Shown: positions 20,713 through 32,372 of the stretch, piece after piece
Numbering within the stretch: the first letter of the stretch is position 1
Layout of the letters: each line of letters opens with the position of its first letter
Source: Entrophospora sp. SA101
Taxonomy: Eukaryota; Glomeromycota; Glomeromycetes; Entrophosporales; Entrophosporaceae
Direction of reading: 5' to 3'
DNA: 64,000 nt
NCBI GenBank assembly: GCA_958430865.1
Contig: CAUDNR010004600.1
Span: 1 to 64,000 of the forward strand
Made by a program: the position numbers and the translations under genes
Notes under the pieces: model-generated
Seen by the model: the letters and a program-made list of their open reading frames with translations, nothing else
What the model was told of the DNA's origin: nothing
The model's database searches: none

Positions 20713-23700
20713 ATGGCATCTTCTTCACCTCAACAAAAATCACAATCAATAACGGAATCACCTCAACAGCAACTCTTGCAAGCTGCTGATTCTTCAACTA
20801 AACCATCAGTTCCTTCTCCTACCTCCTCAATATCACAGCAACAACCACAACATTTAACTCTTGAAACAAGTAGCCTTGCCACTCCAAGTAGCAGTAGTGC
20901 CACTACCAACATCGATGTCAACAACACCAACAACAACAGTATTAATAGTTTATATCATGCTAAACTTCCAATCCAACGTCGTCAAAGTGGTGCAAGCTCA
21001 CAACTTAAACGTTTACTTAGTTTAAAATCAGAATTTAATTCTTCAAGCACGTCTTCATTTTATTCTGATTCAGAAACAGAGTCATTAGAAACAGATTCTG
21101 ATGCTTATTTTACAAACGATGAACTTCCACCGTCCTCGTTTACCTTTTCTTCTTCCGTAAAACGCCGACCTTCTTTTCCGAGATCTCCTACTACCATTAG
21201 ATTCTTCCCAGATTTATCAATTGACGCTCAAGAAAATCATTTAAGTGACTTATATATAATCGATGAAAGTTCACCTGAATTTGCTTTTCCAAAAGTTAAA
21301 AGAAAACTTTTAAAAGATCTTGAAGAGGCAAAACGTAGAGCAGATCAAGCTATCACAGTTCTATTGCGACATTGGTACCAATCACATAGATATCAAGAAT
21401 TATTAAGTGAATTATCGTATGATGGTTGGAGTGATGACGAGGATAAACAACCACTTGTTGTAATTCGTAGAAATAATAGTCAAAGAACATTAAGTACTAA
21501 CAAACCAGTTTCGACTAATAATAACGATAGTAATAATAATAACAGAATAATTAAACAAGTAAAACCAAAACAACCAATCAGTGATACAGATGATGAAAAT
21601 TCATCACCAAATAGCAATAATAATGATAATAACAACAGCAACAGCAATAATAATGCTATTAAAATTAGCACTAACAATAACAATAACAATTATAAAAATA
21701 GGCTTACTCCTGTTGATAGATTAAAATTCGAAAATATTGATGAACAATACTATGGTGGTGATGGTAATAAACAAGAATCTGTATCATTACATGGGGATAT
21801 TACAAGCCCAAAGAAGATATCGATTAAAAAGAAACGCACAGAACGCAGATTTATTCATTCAAATAGTTGGCCACCTTGTGTTTTGGGTGAGTAGGCTATT
21901 TAATATTATTTTAAACAATAACGGTGATATTAATATTGAATAGTAATTAGAGATTAACAATATTGTACAAAAAAAGATAATGTTTACAATACCATATTGA
22001 CATTATTTTGGTTTGGATAGATTAATAATTTAATGAAAAATGGGAGAAAAAATCAAAATTTATTCAACATGTATATTGGAATATTTACACATTTCTTAAA
22101 AATAATTAATCAAAAAAAAAAAATCAATTCTTTTTTTTCTTAATAAGCCTCCTCTCATACTATATTATTGACACGTATCGATCGTATTGCTAAGAGGATA
22201 CTTAAGACTGCTATACATGATTTAGTACATTATAATGTTGCCGTGGAAATTATGAAGGAGCTTCAAGAACTTATGGAAACTCAGAAAAAAATGCCTGTCG
22301 GTAATGCTGATGCTGAAGAATTATTAACGAGACTTGTATACACTTTTGCTGACGTTGCTAGAGCTGTTGATGCAGTGGTAAGTAAAAATTTTTTTTTTGA
22401 TGATGTCAAATAGTTTTTTTTTGATATCAAAAATGAAAATAATATTAACTAAAAAAGAATGATTTTTTTTTTGAAAGAATCAATCATACGCTGAAACAAA
22501 TGGTGATTTATCGTTAGAAAATAACAATAAGGAAGAAGATACACCACCACCTACTAATTCTGATTGGTTAATTTCATCGCCGTTATTCACACCTTCATCA
22601 CCACTAACTCCATCTTCTTACTCACCACCACAGACATCACTTCACAGTTATCATCAAAGGCATAAATCATTTGATAGCGTTAATAATAAGAAGAACCAAA
22701 GAGATGGTAACAATACAAAAATCGCACCCAATTATCTCCCAGTTCCGCAGCAGCAGCAACAACAGCAGCAACATCAGCAACACTCGTCTCCTTTAGCTAA
22801 ACATGTGTTGACACCACCAGTTCCACAGATTAAATCATTACGAGATTCTTTCGAACAAATTTATGCGGCAGCAAATGAATTGGTATTTGAATCACCTATC
22901 ACATACATTCCTCCTCCTCATTCAACTGTAGATGATAATAGTTTAACATGGAGTAGTTTAACAAGAAAGCAAGTAGATATGTTGTTACAAGAAGAAATGA
23001 ATCGTGAAATAGACATTGGTATAATAATGAAACAACAACAAGATGGCAGTAGTGATTTAGAGGGTCGTAAGAAATCCAAAAAGGTATGCAGTTTTAAAAG
23101 CATTATAAATATATGTGTGTTTATTGTTTGTTTTATTTTTATATATATTAACTTTAAAAAAAACCTAGTCCAAACAAATGATGAATTTCTTCAAATCACT
23201 CAAAAACGCATTCCATAGTCCTACATCCTCTACTTGTGTTTCACCAACCGGCTCGCCAACAAATTCTTTAGTTCAACCAAGTCCTGTACGCAATACTCAT
23301 CTACCAAGACCACAAATGCCAGAAAAAACTCGTACTCTGTCATTTGACTCTAATGCATTCTCATTGTCTCGTCGTAGTTCATTTGTGTCAATGAGAGGAG
23401 ATAAAGATACTTTGCATAGTACTAGCCTAATGAATCATAGTTCATCTGTGATAATTACTAACAGCAATCATGGTGGTGGTGGTATAACGTCAGGGTTCTC
23501 AATCCCACATGATTATATACTATGTCGTATATGTGAAGAGATGATTCATAGTCATGAATTGGATGCTCACTCGAGAACTTGTGCTATAACAACAGAATAC
23601 GCATTTAAATTACAAGAATGTGATGGTAGATTACGTAGATTGATTAATGATATGACCAAAAAAAAATCAGAGATCATGAAAGGAGTTTGTATTCAATTCA

Positions 23701-26700
23701 TTATTATTTATTATTGTTATCGTTATTAATGTAGTTTTAATACTTATTTATTTATTTATTTATTTATTTATTAATGATTTAGGAAAAAAACCTCCCCTTC
23801 CAAGATTATTCCAATATCTCTAATATTAAAGATGCAGAAATGATGGAAGGCTATGGCAAAAAGTAAAGAATCCTTCATTCAATTATTGAATTTGAAAAAA
23901 TGTTTTTAATAATTATTCTAACAAAGTACATCGAATAAAAATATTTAGAGCTGCTAATATTAAAGAAACCGCAAATAGACGTGATGCTATGAGAAAAATA
24001 GAAAAATATGCAAGCAAGCTGGGAAGACTTGTCGAAGAAATGGAAAAGAATGCCACAAGAGATGAAAATATTTTAACATATGGTAAACGTTTATTACATG
24101 TTGTTAAGGAGAAACATGATACATTTCAATCCTATCATCAAAAATTACGTGCTACAAATGCAATATCTAATATCATGAATAATAACAATAACAATAATAA
24201 CAACAGCAATATTTCCACATCTATTACACAAGCCATTTCATCAACTGATAAAGAAAATAGCAGTTATAATAATAGTTTAAAAGTCTCTCAAAAAATTTCA
24301 AGAAAACAATCAATCTCAAGCCGTATGCTATCAACGTCTGCATCAAACAAATCATCAAATAGTTTAACATCCTCTAAAAATTCACGTAATAACGGTGGCA
24401 TTAGTGGCGGACAAAGAGAGGGTGGTAGTGGTAGTTCTTCAAATCATAGAAGACATGATAGCATTGGTTCAATATCATATGATTCAGATATTACGCCACC
24501 ACCGCCTCGAGGTGGCAAAAAATTAATTTCACTTTTTGCTGCAGTGCTTCGTGGTGGTAATAGTCGTTCTGGAAATAATAGTTCTAGCAAAGAAACTACT
24601 GGAATACCAATAGCTGCTAACGGAGATAATAAAGGAGTATGTGTTTTTAATTTATTTATTGAAAAAATCATTTTTAAAGCATTTTTATTTATTTGTTTGA
24701 TTTTTTTTTAAAGGGTGCCAAAACTAAAATTCCTAGCATACAAGATTTTGAAATAATAAAACCAATTAGTCGAGGTGCTTTCGGAAAAGTATATTTAGCA
24801 CGTAAAAAAACGACAGGAGATCTTTATGCCATCAAAATTTTAAAGAAAGTTGATATGGTTCGAAAAAACATGGTAAATCATGTTTTGGCGGAAAGAAGAG
24901 TGCTGAGTTTGTCGAGGACACCATTTGTTGTGAAACTCTATTATGCATTTCAAAGTCAAGATTATTTATATTTGGTTATGGAATACCTAATCGGCGGTGA
25001 TTTATCTTCTCTACTTCAAAATTTTGAACTTTTTGACGAGGAAATGGCAAGAATGTACACAGTCGAAGTAATTCTAGCTCTTGAATATCTTCACAATAAT
25101 GGTATTACACATCGTGATCTCAAGCCCGACAACATGTTGATTACATCTGAAGGACATATTAAATTAACAGACTTTGGATTATCAAGGATTTCTATACCTG
25201 AAAAAAGCAATATGGCATTTACAAAAGAGGATGAGTCATTGTCGATTATATCAGATAAAAAATTGGGTTCAAAGCCTACAAGAACTGGTAGTATTGATTC
25301 TCGATCTAGTTCCGTCGTACACTCCAGACCAGTATCAGCAATATTTTCTAACGAGAATCCAAAACAGCGCATTAGTCATGTTAATTTCAGTTTGGATTCC
25401 AATAACATCAGCAATAATAATAGCAATAATAATATTATTAATAATAGTAGCGTTAACAATAATACTAACAACAGCAATAAGAACAATAATTCCAAAAACT
25501 CACTAAAACAAGGTTCATCGAAATTGTTTGGAAAAAAACAGAATCGTCAAAGCTCAAAAGCATTACTGGGTACACCAGACTATTTGGCACCGGAATTATT
25601 ACTTGGCATTGGACATTCTACAGCAGTAGACTGGTGGTCGCTTGGTGTTTGTTTATTTGAATTTTTGATTGGATATCCGCCATTTAATGACGATACACCA
25701 CAAAAAATATTTAAAAATATTTTAGATCATAAGATACAGTGGCCACCAGAAGAGCTTTTATCACCACAAGCAAAAGATCTCATCACAACACTTTTAAATC
25801 AAGATCCTGCCAAACGACCAACAGTTGCTGAGATCAAAGCGCATCCATTTTTCCATGGAATTGATTGGGACCATATTCGAGATCAGCCAGCACCATTTGT
25901 TCCAAATCCGGAAGATGAACAAGATACTAGTTATTTTGATGCTCGTAATAACCGTGCAGATATTCGTAGATTATCAGCTGGTAATATTGAAGAATTCGCG
26001 TTAGGTAGGATGACAGCACCTGGTGATCGTAGATCGATGATCCTCTCTGACGATGACAATAATGAACAATCTAACAACAATAACTGTGTTTATCCAATAT
26101 CATCAAGTGTACAACCACCAAATCTATTATTATCAACAGTCACTGCAAATTTGATTGATAATATTTCATTACATTCACCAACATCACCAACAGTTTTAAA
26201 CAATAATAATGAACTATCATCAAATAACAGTAGTTCTAGTATTGGTAATAATGGTAAAGGTAATAATAGTAGTAGTGACAATAACAGGAGCAGTAACAAT
26301 AGTGGTAACAATAGTGGTAACAATAATGGTAGCAATGATAGTAATAATAATACTCAACGTCATTCCACATTAAAACCACCAACACAATCTGAGGAGATTC
26401 CAATTAAACATCATCAAAAACGAAGACCATCACTTTTAAAATTAACTGCAGGGGGCAAGTCAAGGAAGCAATCTATCAGTGGAACCAATAGTGATAGTTC
26501 ATCATCATCATCATCATTGACGGCAACCCCAACATCAACTGGGCCAATTCCGATGACAGGCAATACATTAATATCACCTTCATATAATACACGATCAAGA
26601 AGATCAACATTGGTCGGATCACCTAAAATGTATGATATGGAGCAGACTATAGCATCAGCTTATGAAGTACACGCAGCAGGAAATCAAACGAATCGAAATG

Positions 26701-26798
26701 AGACAGAATTTGATGCTTTTGTTTATAAGGGAGTATCGGTTCTAGGCGATGTAAATCGTGATGTTTTATCAGGAGGCACTGGTAACAGTAATATTTAA
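20713..26798 (+). CDS. RIM15: Rim15/Greatwall-type AGC protein kinase, 7 exons
   Basis: Serine/threonine kinase that in yeasts acts downstream of TORC1/PKA and restrains PP2A-B55 through endosulfine, setting entry into quiescence. Model 1792 aa: 20713-21886, 22148-22377, 22478-23083, 23169-23684, 23783-23862, 23949-24636, 24714-26798, all GT-AG with closed phases. The N-terminus is Ser/Gln-rich and disordered, followed by helical regions (about 393-470). A C-x2-C-x11-H-x3-C zinc finger lies at 789-808 ([20 protein letters not shown]), as in Rim15/Cek1. The kinase domain starts near 1110: GAFGKV, K1139, HRDLKPDN (1231-1238), DFG (1251-1253), APE (1390-1392). The roughly 139 residues between DFG and APE are the long insert typical of this family. 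The C-terminal 300 residues are low complexity; I see no receiver domain such as S. cerevisiae Rim15 carries. Length is close to yeast Rim15 (1770 aa). Confidence 0.92.
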
Positions 26799-27590
26799 AA
26801 GAAAATTTTTTATTTATTTCATAAAAAAACAATAGCCAGCTATAACAGCATCATCAGGCAATATCATTGCATCATCGCAGTAAGAGATAAATTTAAATAT
26901 ATATAATATGTATATTCTAGTAGATTTTTAGATTTGTTTAAAGGATTTTGGATTTTTATTTTGTTGTTTTTTATATTGTAATTGGACTTTTTTTCAATTC
27001 ATTACAAATTATATAAATATACACATTCAACGTGTGTATATTTGTATGTAACATGTATATTTATTTAGAGTTTCACTTATTTTATAGCTTCACATTTTCT
27101 TTGTTTATAGTTAATTTCAAACACGCAAACATCTATTCACCAAAAAAAAAAAAAAACAAACATTCTGTAGTATAGTTGGTTTTTCATAAATTTTTTCATT
27201 TCTAAAAAAAATTTTGATTGTGATTATTATTAAAAAAAAATAATAATTAATAAAAAAATTTTTTCTTAGATGAATCATATATATTTGGTGAATAATATAT
27301 GTTGATGGTTGAATTAGAATTTTCCATAATAAAAATTTATTTTTTTTTAGAATTTCTCTTAAAAAATTTGTACAATAAATAATAAATTAATTGATTAATC
27401 AATATCAAAGTGAAGGAAAAAAGGTTTTATAATAAAAGTAAGAAAAACAACTTTTTGAAATCATTAGTAATATAAATATATTAATATTCCAAGTCGTAAC
27501 ATGATTTTGCAATCTCGTAACAGAAAATATCCAGAAGCTATATTAATTTTCAACTGGTGCGTTACAAATTGTAATAAAAATAATCGAACA
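26799..27590. other. 3' flank of the kinase gene, no gene
   Basis: AT-rich with long A and T runs and no reading frame above background. A polyadenylation-like ATATAAATATACA area lies near 27010. Confidence 0.45.
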
Positions 27591-27593
27591 CAT

Positions 27594-27643
27594 ATGGGAC
27601 AAAACCAAGGTGAGCACTTATATACCAAGGATTTCAGGGATCA
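27594..27643 (+). repeat. degenerate solo end of the TIR element
   Basis: ATGGGACAAAACCAAGGTGA followed by TATACCAAGGATTTCAGGGA matches the 17392 and 40751 ends after a small internal deletion (the GCATGCTGC part is lost). No partner end is nearby, so it is probably a relic. Confidence 0.5.
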
Positions 27644-28299
27644 TAAATTCTAACAACACAATTGTTCTGCTGATTTTACAAATTATCTTGCAATTTAATC
27701 CCATGCTTACATTTTTTTTTTGGAACCAGCAACAAAATCAAATTATGAAGGTGCTAAAAATTAGTAATAATACTTATCTAAGAAAAAAATTGTTGGTTGG
27801 GCAGTATCTGCATTAACCCAATTTAAGCAAGAAAGCAAAGGGTCTGACAACTTTCCAGTTTCATAGGTAGAAGTAGTAGCAATGAGAATAAATTTTGTTT
27901 GATAAATCCACTTCTTTATTAAATGGGGTGAAAATTTGTATTAAACCACGAATATCACTATTTTGAATTATCGAAAAAAAAAAATACTTGAAGGTTTTGC
28001 AATGCATTAAACATTAAATTATTCTGCTTTTATTTAATATCGCATCTTTAGTTCTATATAAACCCAACCAATTGGGTTTTCTCATTTCAATGTTCTTGCC
28101 CAAAATAAATTCTACAAAGATATTTATTTCATGGTGTGACCACCTTTTTCTTCAATGATTTTGTGATGATTGATTGCTATTATTATCAGTCATCTCAACA
28201 TGATTGTTGATATCATCTCATTATTGTCAGTAATCTCAAAGTGATTGTTATTATCGGTATCATTATGATTGCCATTACGATTATTATTATTGGTTATCT
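27644..28299. other. intergenic, nothing recognised
   Basis: Short AT-rich frames only. Near 28160-28300 are ATT/ATG-rich direct repeats (GATTGTTATTATCGG-like) that generate an artefactual Ile-rich frame. Confidence 0.4.
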
Positions 28300-28330
28300 C
28301 GACATGGGATATACAGAGAGTCAGCACCAA

Positions 28331-28370
28331 GTGAGTACTGTACTGAATCAAAGTTCAGTACAGTACTCAC
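28331..28370. repeat. perfect 17-bp palindrome with 6-bp loop
   Basis: GTGAGTACTGTACTGAA, loop TCAAAG, then the exact reverse complement. It is a strong hairpin within the left part of the outer MITE. Confidence 0.9.
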
Positions 28371-28680
28371 CCTTGTATAAACTGTGTAACATACTAAGAA
28401 TAATTCAGTACACACTTGTCATTTATAACTATTAAGTTATCTAACCATTTAATATTAAGATTACCATTGAAAATAATTAAAGTGACATGAAAAAATATAA
28501 TAATTTTGTTATCCCAAAAACATTTGCTTTATTAAGTAAAATTAATCTTCATATCAAATATGATATACTGAAGTTTTGCCACATATAAATAACAACTTAT
28601 TGTTTTACAAACTGACTACAAATAGCAAGTTCTAACAACTTTTGTGGTATAAGTAAAAAATACAACATATAAAAGGTAAG

Positions 28681-29133
28681 TAAAGCTCCGAAACGGGCCA
28701 CTAGCCTTGTGTATTTAATTATGTATTGCGTCATGAATTGTCTTGAATTACGTATTAGTATTGTGTCATGAATTGTCTTGAGTTACGTATTGTGTCACGA
28801 ATTGTCTTGAATTACGTCTTGAGTCATGAATCGCCTTGAGTTATGTCTTGAGTCATGAATTGCCTTGAGTTACATCTTGCGTCACGAATTGCGTCCTACA
28901 TCTCTTGCATCATGAATTGTGTTTTGCGCCATGCATAACACCAATTGCAGCTTTTAAACCACTATAACTGTTTCGCCTTTTATATTTAATTAATTATTAT
29001 TAATTTATGTAATCACAAAATTTTCTTATTAACTCGAAATCAACCCGAAAATTTCGGGTCGGTCTCGGGTTAGCCTTTAAAACATTCGGGTTGACACTTA
29101 ACCCGCCCGAACCCCGACCCGTTAGGAGCTTTA
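28681..29133. mobile_element. inner element with minisatellite and CGGGT-rich end
   Basis: The left boundary AAAGCTCCGAAACGGGCC and the right boundary (reverse complement AAAGCTCCTAACGGGTCGGG) are inverted. Inside at about 28720-28930 is a minisatellite of about 30-36-bp units (GTCATGAATTGTCTTGAGTT core, six or more degenerate copies). The right flank holds a dense set of inverted CGGGTT/AACCCG motifs (29045-29122). No coding capacity. Confidence 0.6.
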
Positions 29134-29231
29134 AAGGTGAGTGCTGTGCTGAACTTTGAAAAACAAAATTTTCAGTATGGTATATACTCACTTAGCTTCA
29201 GTACGGTGCTGACTTTCTGTGTATCCATGGT

Positions 29232-29660
29232 AAATTTTTCTTTCTATTCATTGCTTCTTGATTCCTTGGAATTCTTGCTTATTAACTTTTTTAGCATAGA
29301 GTATTCTTCAACAATTTTATGACAGGCTTGCTCTAATTTCTTTGCCCCTTTTCCTGAATTCAAGTATCAAAAATTCCAAAACATCATCTGAGACATTTTT
29401 TCAATTACATCTTTTCTTTGAAGTATAGCTTTCCAACCTTTTTAAATCCACTGGACCTTTTAATTTTGTGGCCAATTTTTCTTTATAATTTACTGCAGCA
29501 ATGTAGGCTGGATCAATTTTTTCATTAAAATAAGAGTTAGTAAAGCTTTCACTATTTTCAACTTAAAAAGTTTAATCACATCTGCCTGAATTTTTTCATC
29601 TTTCACTTTTTCTAACTCATCAAGTAAAATAATTACAATTCTTCGAAGGTATTTATAAGC
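29232..29660. other. intergenic, nothing recognised
   Basis: AT-rich DNA with no convincing frame. Some reverse-strand Lys/Glu-rich open stretches may be old coil-coding remnants. Confidence 0.35.
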
Positions 29661-29667
29661 AAGATTA

Positions 29668-29890
29668 TTCAGAATTTTACAAGGCGAGACTGAGGATAAA
29701 GAAGTTATCGAAGATATGGAAATTAACTTTGTTCAGGATAAAGATGTAATAGATGTTCCAACTGCGAGAGGCAAAATCAAATGTTTGACCATCACAGTTG
29801 ACCCTGGCTCTAAACTTTACTTATGTCTAGGGACATTGCTGAACGTTTCGGTTTAAAAATTGACAAAAGTCCAGCACAAGAAACCAGAGG
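29668..29890 (+). pseudogene. retroelement protease-like remnant
   Basis: Plus-strand translation contains GKIKCLTITVDPGSKLYL, then, one frame over, SRDIAERFGLKIDKSP. This resembles the retropepsin region of LTR retrotransposon polyproteins, where DTGA/DSGA precedes ...ISRDFAEKLGLKI. The catalytic motif is decayed (DPGS) and the frame is broken near 29820. No LTR seen nearby. Confidence 0.4.
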
Positions 29891-30135
29891 GCATCACTTA
29901 AAGTTTTCACAAAGGTAATCTTTCCAGTTCCAGATAGACCAGAATAATAAATCACTTTACTTTGAGGGTGAAAGTTCCCTTTGAATATTATATAGAATGT
30001 GTTATGGTTTACAAATGTTTCTTTTTCCTTATAAAACCCAACATGCTTATCAATTATCTTTTTGACTTCCTCGTTCAAGACATTTTTTAATTTTTTTGTT
30101 CTGTGAAATTCATGATTACCTTTTCTCCTTAACAC
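29870..30135 (-). pseudogene. P-loop ATPase fragment, truncated
   Basis: Starts near 30135 and contains a basic stretch and a Walker-A-like GLSGTGKITFVKTL (expected GxxxxGK[TS]; here GK-I-T). It lacks Walker B and stops or diverges by 29870. It could be a helicase or replication-protein remnant of a mobile element. Family not assignable. Confidence 0.35.
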
Positions 30136-31253
30136 CTATATAAAGCATAAATACCAAAGTTAGACCAACTAGAAACATAATACTCGAGTTTTTTTAATAT
30201 ACTCCCTATAACCAATTTTATTAGTCTCCAAAGAAGAAAGAAAGTTTGCTAATGGAGTGATTAAAGCTCTGAACCAGGACTAGAAGTAGCAATAGTACTT
30301 TAAAAATCCGGATAAACAATGGATAATAACTCAGAGCTTTGCTTGAGAGTAGAGGCAGAAAAGTTAATATAATTAATTCCTTCAACAGAATTCTTTTTTG
30401 TTACTTTTTTTGGTCGGAAATTAAACAGTAGTAGTAATTGTCCGTTTGGTTTTTGCCCACAGTTTAGGCAATTTTAAGTTTTGCCAATTTCGTCAAAAAA
30501 TTGAGAGAAATCAGGCCAAAATTACTAAACTATGGATTAGTTTCAGCCACCATCACTAAGGAGAATCTTTAGCAATGGTCGGCCAATTAAAATATTAAAT
30601 TTTTTATTTTTATATTTTTAAATATTTAATATCGAATGGAATGCTTAATAATGGTCAACATCCAACAAATTCTTTACAATCAAGATATAAAACGAATCTA
30701 TTCCTCCAAAGGAAAGTACTGGAGGACACAAAGTCGTAATAAATAAATATTTTCGTCTGCCATCACACCTTTTCTTGTTTATCTGGGCGGATGACCAAAA
30801 ACATTCAATTTTCAGAATTTTAAGAATCTGTTAAGTGCGCTTGGAAAAAGGGCATTTTTCATAAGCGTCTTTCCTCTCTCTCTTTTTTTAATAATCAATC
30901 CCCCTGCCATTTAACAATGTTTGCACAACATCTACCAAATCCAATCCAAGAATCCTATATCTCCACTAGTTAAACTATTCCTTTTTTCGTACTAATGTTA
31001 TTTTAGTAGACAAGCGCTCACGCCATTTAATTTTTGATTATCATCATTATTATAATTGAATTCCGTTATTTTTTCGATTGATAAAACGTTAGGAGTGTAA
31101 AATTTTGTATAAATATTATTCAGTACTTGTTATATAAGCTTTATGTGCGAGATTTGAGTAAGTGTTTAAAAATCTTGTCCAAATACATCTGTCCAGGTAT
31201 TTTATATACATTGTATATGTGTATGTGTATGCATATATAAATATTAGATTATA
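30136..31253. other. intergenic, nothing recognised
   Basis: No gene. GTACTTTAAAAATCCGGAT at 30296-30314 is shared with the hAT-like end near 37464, so an old hAT end may be here. Confidence 0.4.
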
Positions 31254-32372
31254 TTATTTTTGATTTTCTATCAACATTTTATTTTCAAATTCTGCTAATA
31301 ATCTAAAGTCATCCATATATGCAGCAATAAGATCGTGATGTACCTATTATCAATGATAATAATAACATAAACAAACATTAAAGATATTATCTTTTCCAAT
31401 TTTATTTTAAATAAACAATTATTTACTTGTGTGGGTGTTCGTTGAGTGATTCTAATATTTTTGGCTCTATATGACCTTCTTCTGCGTTTATAGTCACGTT
31501 GTTCAGCTAATAATTCTTCGTGTGATTTTTGTCCTTGATTTTGTTCTTGTTATTTTTCAAAAAAAAAAAAATTAATCATAATTATTATAATTATTTTATT
31601 TATTTATTTATTTTACCTTTCATCTTTTGTATTGCGTCCCATATTTCATCAAAGTTTTTATAAGGGTCATTATTTAATTGATTATTTTCAGAACGAATCT
31701 TATCAGCTAATTCAATAATTTTTGTGTATTCCTCAAGTCTTTGATCAACTGAAAGACTTGATCCTACGCCAATATTTGAAAATCCTTTTGCCAATGTTTT
31801 TAGTAATTGATCTATTATTAATTTATTGTATTTTCTAAATATAATATAATAAGACATAAATAATTACATCAAACCTTTTTCAAAAGAAACAACCGAACTT
31901 GCATTTTGATAAAAAAACTTTGAACTTGGCAGTTTTCTTTTCTAATTTTACATATATTCGAGTAATATGTGTGTGTGTATATATATATATCAATAATATT
32001 AACAATTAATAATAATGGTTATATTTACCACTCCACGTTCATTTCTAATACCATGATGTTTTAATTCACATTTTTTATAATGTTCATCGTATGATTTTTC
32101 AGGAAATTTATGAGCTATGTCAAATGGACATGATTTCAATGAATCATATTCCTAATATATGTATATATATATATATTAAAACAATCATATATATAACCAA
32201 TGAAATTAAATAAATAGAAAACTTGTAAAAAAACCTTTTGTTTAATTTCCAATGATTCAATTTCCCAAGAAAGTTCTTTTAATAACTCATTAAATTCTTT
32301 ATCATAATCACTCAATTGTTTTTCATAACTTTTTATTAATTCTTCTTTATCTATTAAATATGAAGATGACAT
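31254..32372 (-). CDS. SNRNP48: U11/U12 snRNP 48-kDa protein homologue (CHHC zinc finger), 6 exons
   Basis: Component of the U11/U12 di-snRNP that recognises 5' splice sites of U12-type introns in the minor spliceosome; nuclear. Model 243 aa, minus strand: 32372-32235, 32151-32029, 31941-31875, 31811-31617, 31545-31427, 31343-31254, all GT-AG with phases that close. After a short helical N-terminus (KELSWEIESL), residues 54-74 form a CHHC finger with exact family spacing: C54-x5-H60-x9-H70-x3-C74. The C-terminal block (about residues 183-208) reads HEELLAEQRDYKRRRRSYRA then KNIRIT, closely resembling the equivalent block of animal U11-48K. It is shorter than human (339 aa) because the Arg/Ser-rich tail is absent. 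TRM13 and GTSF1 also have CHHC fingers but lack the DYKRRR-SYRAKN block. Confidence 0.9.

Larger units (their letters stand above)
28308..29231. mobile_element. outer MITE-like element with nested insertion
   Basis: Inverted ends: GGATATACAGAGAGTCAGCA near 28310 and its counterpart TGCTGACTTTCTGTGTATCC ending near 29226. CATGG-like bases extend the symmetry on both sides. GTGAGTACTG-type motifs follow the left end and reappear at 29137-29190. The interior (about 28681-29133) is a second element. Confidence 0.6.

Noticed and set aside
25174..25506. Alternative plus-strand ORF inside the Rim15 kinase domain
   Set aside because: Out-of-frame shadow of the kinase-coding exon; the in-frame product has all kinase motifs.
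28717..28930. CRISPR-like array
   Set aside because: The repeats are degenerate, adjacent and without unique spacers; this is a minisatellite in a eukaryotic MITE.
29870..30135. Viral-type replication helicase from the GLSGTGK motif
   Set aside because: Only one Walker-A-like motif with an altered last residue; no other helicase motif in the fragment.
31811..31875. A 33-nt intron in the SNRNP48 gene (donor GTAATT near 31866, acceptor before the AAATAC stretch)
   Set aside because: Phase would fit, but a 63-nt GT-AG intron (31812-31874) also fits the phase and has a normal length, so it was preferred.
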